Below, piece after piece: positions 1 to 4,213 of a DNA stretch of 5,721 nucleotides. Numbering within the stretch: the first letter of the stretch is position 1; each line of letters opens with the position of its first letter. The notes beneath the pieces are model-generated. The model made no database searches, had not been told where the DNA came from, and saw nothing but the letters and a program-made list of their open reading frames with translations. Source of the DNA: Pseudomonadota bacterium (GTDB taxonomy: Bacteria; Pseudomonadota; Gammaproteobacteria; Burkholderiales; Ferrovaceae); assembly GCA_021828575.1 (NCBI GenBank), contig JAJZEL010000052.1, forward strand, positions 1-5,721, written 5' to 3'. Both the position numbers and the translations under genes were made by a program.

Positions 1-1096
1 TGCCTTCACGCGCATAGCCATGTGCCAGATCGTACATGCTGTGATTGAGCGCATGAAATCCTGCGAGTGTGATGAACTGGAATTTGTACCCCATGGCACC
101 CAGTTCGCGCTGGAACTTGGCGATGGTGTTGTCGTCCAAATGTTTTTTCCAGTTGAAGGATGGCGAACAGTTGTACGCCAGCATCTTGTCAGGAAAGCGG
201 TGGTGAATGGCATCAGCCCATTGCCTGGCAAATGAGAGGTCGGGTTTTCCGGTTTCGCACCAGACCATGTCAGCCACTTCCGCGTAGGCCAGGCCGCGTG
301 CAATGGCTGATTCCAGTCCATTGCGAACACGATGAAAGCCTTCCGAAGTGCGTTCTCCGGTACAGAATGGCCGGTCCCTAGGGTCCACGTCGGAAGTCAG
401 CAAGGTGGCTGCTTCGGCGTCAGTCCGGGCCAGCAGCACGGTGGGGACACCCATGATGTCAGCAGCAAATCTTGCTGCCACAAGTTTTTGCACAGCTTCC
501 TGGGTGGGGATGAGTACCTTGCCGCCCATGTGGCCGCATTTTTTTGCAGCGGCCAACTGGTCTTCAAAATGAACCCCTGACGCTCCGGCCTCTATCATGG
601 CCTTCATGAGTTCATGGGCATTGAGTACACCGCCAAAACCGGCTTCTGCATCGGCGACGATGGGAGCAAACCAGTCAATGTCCTGGTTGCCTTCAGCCCA
701 GTGCAGTTGGTCTGCCCGTTGCAGTGCATTGTTGATGCGGCGCACCACCGTGGGTACGGAACTGGCGGCATAAAGTGACTGATCGGGGTACATCTGTAGG
801 GAATCATTGGTGTCGGCAGCCACCTGCCAGCCGGAAAGATAGATGGCCTTGAGCCCGGCGCGCACCTGTTGCATGGCCTGGTTGCCCGTCAGGGCGCCCA
901 GTGCAGGCACATACGGCTCGGTGGAACACAGACGCCACAGTTTTTCGGCGCCATGACGAGCCAGGGTATGCTCGATGCGCAGACTGCCGCGCAAACGGAC
1001 CACATCTCCAGCCCCATAGGGGCGTACGATGCCTTTCCAGCGGGGGAATTGAGCCCATTCCTGCTCAAGTTTTGCAATTTCCTGTTCCGTCACCAT
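1..1096 (-). CDS. aceA: Isocitrate lyase, 3'-truncated by window edge
   Basis: Isocitrate lyase cleaves isocitrate to glyoxylate and succinate, the first step of the glyoxylate shunt, in the cytoplasm. An uninterrupted minus-strand frame gives 365 residues; E. coli AceA has 434, so roughly the last 65-70 residues lie outside the window. Visible family landmarks are LSGWQVAAD (about 88-95), the MYPDQSLY segment (102-109), the Mg-binding region VADAEAGFGG (147-156), the catalytic signature KKCGHMGGK (185-193) with active-site Cys187, LLARTDA (221-227), WCET (279-282) and NCSPSFNW (309-316). The ATG is preceded by AGGAGA at complement 1101-1106, four bases away, which fixes the start. The gene is divergent from icd, its competitor for isocitrate. 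The final FHALN-SMYDLAHGYA part differs from the E. coli form (IHSMWFNMFDLA) and resembles betaproteobacterial enzymes as I remember them. Identification is secure. Confidence 0.97.
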   Translation of the reverse strand, partial: MVTEQEIAKLEQEWAQFPRWKGIVRPYGAGDVVRLRGSLRIEHTLARHGAEKLWRLCSTEPYVPALGALTGNQAMQQVRAGLKAIYLSGWQVAADTNDSLQMYPDQSLYAASSVPTVVRRINNALQRADQLHWAEGNQDIDWFAPIVADAEAGFGGVLNAHELMKAMIEAGASGVHFEDQLAAAKKCGHMGGKVLIPTQEAVQKLVAARFAADIMGVPTVLLARTDAEAATLLTSDVDPRDRPFCTGERTSEGFHRVRNGLESAIARGLAYAEVADMVWCETGKPDLSFARQWADAIHHRFPDKMLAYNCSPSFNWKKHLDDNTIAKFQRELGAMGYKFQFITLAGFHALNHSMYDLAHGYAREG

Positions 1097-1100
1097 GACT

Positions 1101-1106
1101 TCTCCT
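1101..1106 (-). promoter_or_regulatory. aceA ribosome binding site
   Basis: On the minus strand AGGAGA lies four bases before the aceA ATG. It is a strong Shine-Dalgarno match and decides the start codon. It may pair with the pyrimidine-rich loop of the hairpin further up the same leader (1135-1160). Confidence 0.8.
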
Positions 1107-1134
1107 AGAATATCCATATGGAGCCTGTTCCCAT

Positions 1135-1160
1135 GGCTGGGTCGGAGGGAGTGCCCAGCC
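1135..1160 (-). promoter_or_regulatory. aceA leader hairpin with pyrimidine-rich loop
   Basis: A perfect 7-bp inverted repeat, GGCTGGG (1135-1141) and CCCAGCC (1154-1160), encloses 12 bases. In aceA mRNA the loop reads CACTCCCTCCGA. It contains CUCC motifs that could pair with the GGAG of the aceA ribosome binding site about 40 bases downstream. No T-tract follows in either direction, so it is not an intrinsic terminator. The inverted repeat is directly visible; a role in translation control is inference. Confidence 0.45.
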
Positions 1161-1185
1161 TGCCAGAGCCAGAGGATGGGCAAAT

Positions 1186-1213
1186 GTTATATCATATATA
1201 AGACATATGACAA
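1186..1213 (-). promoter_or_regulatory. Predicted sigma70-type aceA promoter
   Basis: On the minus strand TTGTCA (complement 1208-1213, five of six matches to TTGACA) is separated by 16 bases from TATAAC (complement 1186-1191, five of six matches to TATAAT). Transcription would start near 1179, giving an aceA leader of about 80 nucleotides that contains the hairpin at 1135-1160. No equally good pair serves icd: on the plus strand TATCAT (1190-1195) and TATAAG (1197-1202) resemble -10 boxes but have no recognisable -35, which suggests an activator-dependent or weak promoter there. Confidence 0.6.
1187..1210. promoter_or_regulatory. Two overlapping palindromes, candidate operator between aceA and icd
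   Basis: Two inverted repeats overlap. The first is TTATAT-CAT-ATATAA (1187-1201, arms 6 bp). The second is TCATAT (1192-1197) with ATATGA (1205-1210), separated by 7 bases. Both lie within the spacer and hexamers of the predicted aceA promoter and over the -10-like sequences facing icd. A dimeric regulator bound here could affect both genes. The symmetry is visible; the binding protein is unknown, and AT-rich DNA produces such symmetry by chance more readily than mixed sequence. Confidence 0.4.
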
Positions 1214-1231
1214 GATTGTTTTTGGAAAAGC

Positions 1232-1238
1232 AAAGGAG
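1232..1238 (+). promoter_or_regulatory. icd ribosome binding site
   Basis: AAAGGAG lies 11 bases before the icd ATG at 1250. The spacing is on the long side. An ATG at 1240 is closer but is followed at once by TAA, so it cannot start a protein. The ATG at 1250 matches the family's N-terminus. Confidence 0.65.
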
Positions 1239-1249
1239 CATGTAACGCC

Positions 1250-2488
1250 ATGTATCAACACATCAAGATTCCCGGTCACGGGGAGAAGATTCTCGTCAAT
1301 CTGGACAACAGTCTGCAGGTTCCGGACCAACCCATCATTCCCTTCCTGGAAGGAGATGGTATTGGCATTGACATTACCCCAGTCATGAAAGCGGTTGTAG
1401 ACGCAGCCGTGAATCATGCCTATGGTTCGCGGCGCAGGATTTCCTGGATGGAAGTCTATGCAGGCGAAAAATCAGTTCGCGTGTATGGAGACAACATCTG
1501 GTTGCCAGACGAGACTCTGCATGCCGTTCGTGATTACGTGGTGTCCATCAAGGGTCCGTTGACCACCCCTGTGGGAGGTGGAATCCGTTCCATCAACGTG
1601 GCGTTGCGCCAGCAACTGGACCTTTACGTGTGTCTTCGACCGGTGCGCTGGTTTACCGGTGTGCCAAGCCCGGTAAAGGAACCCCAGAAAACGGACATGG
1701 TCATTTTCCGGGAAAATTCCGAGGACATTTATGCAGGCATCGAATGGGAAGCACAATCGAGTGAGGCTAAAAAAGTCATCGAGTTTCTGAAGAACGAGAT
1801 GAAAGTGTCAGCCATTCGTTTCCCGGAAACCTCAGGCATCGGCATCAAGCCAGTTTCCCGCGAAGGAACGGAGCGACTGGTGCGCAAGGCCGTGCAGTAT
1901 GCCATCGACAACGGTCGCAAGTCCGTGACCCTGGTGCATAAGGGTAACATCATGAAATATACGGGAGGGGCCTTTAAGAACTGGGCCTATGCCTTGTGTG
2001 CCCGCGACATCGGTGCGCAGTTGTTGGACGGTGGACCCTGGATGAAACTACCTGGTGGGGCCATTATCAAGGACGTTATTGCAGATGCTTTCCTGCAGCA
2101 GATTCTGTTGAGGCCGGAAGAATATGACGTCATTGCCACCATGAACCTGAACGGGGACTACATTTCCGACGCGCTGGCTGCCCAGGTAGGGGGCATCGGC
2201 ATTGCGCCTGGAGCCAATCTGTCTGATTCGGTAGCCATGTTCGAGGCCACGCATGGTACGGCGCCCAAGTATGCGGGCAAGGATTATGTCAATCCCGGCT
2301 CCCTCATCCTGTCTGCGGAAATGATGCTGCGTCACATGGGATGGATCGAGGCGGCTGACGGCATTTTGAGTGCCATGGAAAAGACCATAGCGGCGCAAAC
2401 GGTGACTTACGATTTTGCCAGGTTGATGCCGGGAGCCACCCAGGTATCCTGTTCAGGTTTCGGCCAGGCCATGATCAGCCATTTGTAA
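1250..2488 (+). CDS. icd: Isocitrate dehydrogenase, NADP-dependent
   Basis: This enzyme oxidatively decarboxylates isocitrate to 2-oxoglutarate in the TCA cycle, reducing NADP+. The product has 412 residues, close to the 416 of E. coli Icd, and aligns along its whole length; the main gap is about five residues near 267. Substrate-binding residues are Ser114, Asn116 and Arg120 (in GGGIRSINVALR), Arg130 and Arg154. Tyr161 and Lys231 match the catalytic Tyr160/Lys230 pair. Asp279, Asp303 and Asp307 match the metal ligands. NADP preference is supported by Lys340, Tyr341, Val347, Tyr387 and Arg391, equivalents of E. coli 344, 345, 351, 391 and 395. The segment around Ser114 is the site AceK phosphorylates in E. 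coli, so reversible inactivation is plausible; aceK is not in this window. The gene is divergent from aceA and convergent with the lipoprotein gene 19 bases downstream. No terminator follows. Confidence 0.98.
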   Translation: MYQHIKIPGHGEKILVNLDNSLQVPDQPIIPFLEGDGIGIDITPVMKAVVDAAVNHAYGSRRRISWMEVYAGEKSVRVYGDNIWLPDETLHAVRDYVVSIKGPLTTPVGGGIRSINVALRQQLDLYVCLRPVRWFTGVPSPVKEPQKTDMVIFRENSEDIYAGIEWEAQSSEAKKVIEFLKNEMKVSAIRFPETSGIGIKPVSREGTERLVRKAVQYAIDNGRKSVTLVHKGNIMKYTGGAFKNWAYALCARDIGAQLLDGGPWMKLPGGAIIKDVIADAFLQQILLRPEEYDVIATMNLNGDYISDALAAQVGGIGIAPGANLSDSVAMFEATHGTAPKYAGKDYVNPGSLILSAEMMLRHMGWIEAADGILSAMEKTIAAQTVTYDFARLMPGATQVSCSGFGQAMISHL

Positions 2489-2507
2489 GCAGTCTTTCCG
2501 AAAGTGA

Positions 2508-3275
2508 TTACCTTTCAAGCCGTCTGGCTAGTGTGGTGGCGGCTTTTTTCATGGAACGGGCCAGCAACTGGTTTTTCTGGTCTGTGGGCATTGTCCACAG
2601 ATGGCCCCATTCCCAGTCGGCCATTCCTGTTTGGCTTTCGTGCCAGATCACATGGCCCGTGCTGGCATCCACCAGATCAGCATCGATGCGTACCGGTCTG
2701 GAAAGGCGGTTGAGCAGCCAGAACCCGGAATAGCCCTCCACAAACTCCTCTGCAGGTTCTTCCACGAGGTAAATGCCTGCCAGTGCACGCGTCGTCTTGT
2801 GCACGTAGAGCAGCCCGGCAACGGCCAGCGTGGTGACAACTTCAAAGCCGATATAAGTACTTTTCCAGGCTTCGGGAGTTTCCCCGAAATCCGTTACCCT
2901 GACCCGCAAGTACTGGCTGGCCGGGAAGGTTGATTTGAGCTGTGCCAAGGCGGCAGGGGACAGGTCTTCTCCCAGGGTCATGGGCAGTTGGGTTGACTGG
3001 ATTTTTATCGGGCGTGGACTTTCCGTTTTCAGTGCATATCGCAGGCTGTTGTCCATCAACTGCTGGATCTGAATTCTGGCGGCTGCAGGCTGAATGTCAG
3101 GCATGACGTCTTTCAGGGGGGCATCTCCCACGGCAGGAGGGAGTTCCAGCATGACCGGAGGGCTTCCGTCCGAAGGTGAAGTGGTATCCAGAGGCAAGGG
3201 AGTGGTGGCGCACCCTCCGAGCAGCACGCCTAGCAGGATAACGGCATAGTGGAAAGGATGGGCAGATCGGCTCAT
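2508..3275 (-). CDS. Putative outer-membrane lipoprotein of unknown function
   Basis: The product has 255 residues and I do not recognise the family. Residues 1-21 form a lipoprotein signal peptide: short polar start, hydrophobic stretch AVILLGVLL, then lipobox LGGC with acylated Cys22. Residue 23 is Ala rather than Asp, which favours outer-membrane sorting. A Pro/Thr/Ser-rich linker follows to about residue 50. A second hydrophobic run at 141-158 (YIGFEVVTTLAVAGLLYV) could be a membrane segment or a buried strand. Residues 195-211 (VRIDADLVDASTGHVIW) resemble the DASTG-turn strands of several periplasmic lipoproteins, which suggests but does not prove a similar fold. The C-terminal part is Trp-rich (211, 221, 223, 227). 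The ATG is immediately preceded by an in-frame TGA and no good ribosome binding site is visible; no other start would keep the signal peptide. The gene is convergent with icd and lies downstream of csp beyond a terminator. Confidence 0.85.
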   Translation of the reverse strand: MSRSAHPFHYAVILLGVLLGGCATTPLPLDTTSPSDGSPPVMLELPPAVGDAPLKDVMPDIQPAAARIQIQQLMDNSLRYALKTESPRPIKIQSTQLPMTLGEDLSPAALAQLKSTFPASQYLRVRVTDFGETPEAWKSTYIGFEVVTTLAVAGLLYVHKTTRALAGIYLVEEPAEEFVEGYSGFWLLNRLSRPVRIDADLVDASTGHVIWHESQTGMADWEWGHLWTMPTDQKNQLLARSMKKAATTLARRLER

Positions 3276-3302
3276 TCAGCCGAGGATAACATTCCAGTGG
3301 CC

Positions 3303-3346
3303 AACTTCATGTGACGCATTTGTGAAGTTATGTGATGGAGATGTGG
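3303..3346. repeat. Helically phased TGTG repeats plus inverted repeat
   Basis: Four direct copies of TGTGA or TGTGG start at 3310, 3321, 3331 and 3342, that is 11, 10 and 11 bases apart, close to one DNA turn each. Overlapping them is a perfect 7-bp inverted repeat, AACTTCA (3303-3309) and TGAAGTT (3323-3329). The array lies just upstream of the lipoprotein gene, between its start and the csp terminator, where its promoter must be if it has its own. The pattern suggests cooperative regulator binding on one DNA face. TGTGA is also the CRP/FNR half-site, but no proper TGTGA-N6-TCACA pair is present. Function is inferred. Confidence 0.4.
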
Positions 3347-3354
3347 GAGGGAAT

Positions 3355-3385
3355 AAAAAAGCCCCCGGTGAAACCGGGGGCTTTT
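3355..3385 (-). terminator. Strong intrinsic terminator after csp, potentially bidirectional
   Basis: A perfect 9-bp GC-rich stem, GCCCCCGGT (3361-3369) and ACCGGGGGC (3373-3381), closes a GAA loop. On the minus strand it is followed by six Ts (complement 3355-3360), 25 bases after the csp stop, so it ends csp and separates it from the lipoprotein gene. On the plus strand four Ts follow (3382-3385), so it may also stop transcripts coming from icd. Confidence 0.92.
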
Positions 3386-3405
3386 AATCCGCGACCGGTA
3401 AACGG

Positions 3406-3609
3406 TCAGGCAGATTGAATATTGGAGGCTTGCTTGCCTTTGGGGCCCTGGGTTACCTCAAAGGTCACCTTCTGGCCTTCCTTCAGGGTCTTGAAACCGC
3501 CCATCTGGATGGCGGAAAAATGCGCAAAAAGATCTTCGCTGCCATCATCGGGTGTAATAAAACCATAACCCTTTGAATCATTGAACCACTTAACTGTACC
3601 TGTTGCCAT
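3406..3609 (-). CDS. Cold-shock domain protein (CspA family)
   Basis: This 67-residue single-domain protein has the usual length of bacterial Csp proteins, which bind single-stranded RNA and DNA and melt RNA structure in the cytoplasm. It starts with the typical MATGTVKWFN. RNP1 is KGYGFI (13-18) and RNP2 is LFAHF (27-31), where many homologues have VFVHF. The end GPKGKQASNIQ matches the last strand of the fold. AGGAAAG lies six bases before the ATG and supports the start. Its own terminator follows and a leader of about 105 nucleotides precedes it, as in many cold-inducible csp genes. Divergent placement beside clpS is shared with cspD of E. coli, but the sequence does not decide which paralogue this is, so no symbol is given. 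It could be cold-induced, stationary-phase or constitutive. Confidence 0.96.
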   Translation of the reverse strand: MATGTVKWFNDSKGYGFITPDDGSEDLFAHFSAIQMGGFKTLKEGQKVTFEVTQGPKGKQASNIQSA

Positions 3610-3675
3610 TGTTTGCTTTCCTGTCGTGAAAATGGGCCTGAAAACCCGAAAGGTTTGAGTTTCAAGGCCAGCAAA

Positions 3676-3687
3676 CGGTGAAACCGG
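3676..3687 (-). repeat. Small hairpin in csp leader sharing 12 bases with the terminator
   Basis: CGGTGAAACCGG at 3676-3687 is identical to 3366-3377 inside the csp terminator. Here it forms a CGGT-GAA-ACCG mini-hairpin within the predicted csp leader RNA. Two copies flanking one small gene may be coincidence of hairpin sequence, but they could also allow leader and terminator RNA to interact. The match is seen; function is not. Confidence 0.35.
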
Positions 3688-3721
3688 TGATGCAGACAGC
3701 TTGAACCAAACACCCGGAATC

Positions 3722-3751
3722 CTTTTACGCGACTTTGGCGTCGGAAGTCAA
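3722..3751 (-). promoter_or_regulatory. Predicted csp promoter
   Basis: On the minus strand TTGACT (complement 3746-3751, five of six) is followed after 18 bases by TAAAAG (complement 3722-3727, four of six). Transcription would begin near 3715, leaving an untranslated leader of about 105 nucleotides before the csp ATG. The -35 is good; the -10 is only moderate. Confidence 0.5.
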
Positions 3752-3767
3752 GGGGTTGGAAGGATTT

Positions 3768-3773
3768 TATAAT
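3768..3773 (+). promoter_or_regulatory. Predicted -10 box of the clpS-clpA promoter
   Basis: A perfect TATAAT lies 68 bases before the first clpS ATG. No convincing -35 is found 16-18 bases upstream (the region reads AAGTCA) and there is no TG extension. The -35 zone coincides with the -35 of the divergent csp promoter, so the two promoters overlap back to back and may compete or share an activator. Confidence 0.5.
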
Positions 3774-3787
3774 GAAATCTTTCGGGG

Positions 3788-3803
3788 GGATGCCTGGATG
3801 CCA
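3788..3803. repeat. Short tandem repeat in clpS leader
   Basis: GGATGCCT (3788-3795) is followed directly by GGATGCCA (3796-3803), two near-identical 8-base units in the predicted clpS leader, just downstream of the expected transcription start. Its meaning is unknown; it may be chance. Confidence 0.3.
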
Positions 3804-3841
3804 CACCTTGCTAAAAAAACAGAATTGGTTAGACTGGAACC

Positions 3842-4213
3842 ATGGGGAAGAAGAACGTGATGTGGTCACTTCAAATGTCAGGAAATGAAGACAGGTTCCC
3901 AACGCCAGGTCACACGGTTGTTCCCGTGGTAGAAAAAGTACCTGTTCGAACGAAACCCCCTTCACTTTTCAATGTCGTAATACTGAATGACGATTTCACC
4001 CCCATGGATTTCGTGGTGGATGTGTTGCAAAGATTCTTTTCCATGGACCGTGGCATGGCCACGCGTGTCATGTTGAAGATTCACACGGAGGGCCGGGGAG
4101 TTTGTGGGGTTTATCCCCGGGACGTGGCGGCCACGAAAGTGGAACGGGTGGCGGGGTACGCCCGGGAACATCAACATCCGCTGCAGTGCGTGATGGAGGA
4201 AAACGGAATATGA
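3842..4213 (+). CDS. clpS: ATP-dependent Clp protease adaptor ClpS
   Basis: ClpS binds proteins with destabilising N-terminal residues (N-degrons) and hands them to ClpA for unfolding and ClpP degradation in the cytoplasm. From the first ATG the product has 123 residues. The conserved core begins near residue 38 (KPPSLFNVVILNDDFTPMDFVV). The pocket residues are visible: Asn49, Asp50, Asp51, Thr53, Met55, Met77 and His81, followed by GRGVCGVYPRDVAATKV (84-100) and the usual HPLQCVMEE end. The start is uncertain. The ATG at 3842 follows an in-frame stop and has no ribosome binding site. The ATG at 3860 (117 residues) has GAAGAAG nine or so bases before it. The ATG at 3875 would give 112 residues, nearer the usual 100-110. 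The unconserved N-terminal tail is where ClpS acts on ClpA. The stop overlaps the clpA start, so the genes form an operon. Confidence 0.95.
   Translation: MGKKNVMWSLQMSGNEDRFPTPGHTVVPVVEKVPVRTKPPSLFNVVILNDDFTPMDFVVDVLQRFFSMDRGMATRVMLKIHTEGRGVCGVYPRDVAATKVERVAGYAREHQHPLQCVMEENGI
4195..4200 (+). promoter_or_regulatory. clpA ribosome binding site inside clpS
   Basis: GGAGGA near the 3' end of clpS lies nine bases before the clpA ATG. Together with the ATGA overlap of the stop and start codons (4210-4213) it points to translational coupling of the adaptor and its unfoldase. Confidence 0.75.

Noticed and set aside
20..580. Several plus-strand open frames of 70-82 codons
   Set aside because: They lie entirely opposite aceA, whose minus-strand frame is continuous and matches isocitrate lyase residue by residue; the products have no recognisable features.
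804..1108. Short open frames on both strands over the aceA 5' end
   Set aside because: Shadows of the aceA N-terminal coding sequence; none has a ribosome binding site or family resemblance.
1240..1245. ATG TAA directly after the icd ribosome binding site, a possible start-stop element
   Set aside because: The spacing from AAGGAG to this ATG is about one base, too short for initiation.
2048..2398. Minus-strand open frame of 116 codons
   Set aside because: It lies opposite the highly conserved C-terminal half of icd and shows no protein-like pattern.
1250..2488. 3-isopropylmalate or NAD-type isocitrate dehydrogenase
   Set aside because: The IRSINVALR substrate motif and the Lys340/Tyr341/Tyr387/Arg391 NADP set identify NADP-type isocitrate dehydrogenase.
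3310..3346. CRP/FNR binding site
   Set aside because: TGTGA half-sites are present but only as direct repeats; there is no TGTGA-N6-TCACA palindrome.
3483..3965. Minus-strand open frame of 160 codons spanning csp, the intergenic region and the clpS start
   Set aside because: It overlaps two real genes in another frame or strand plus both predicted promoters; composition is not protein-like.
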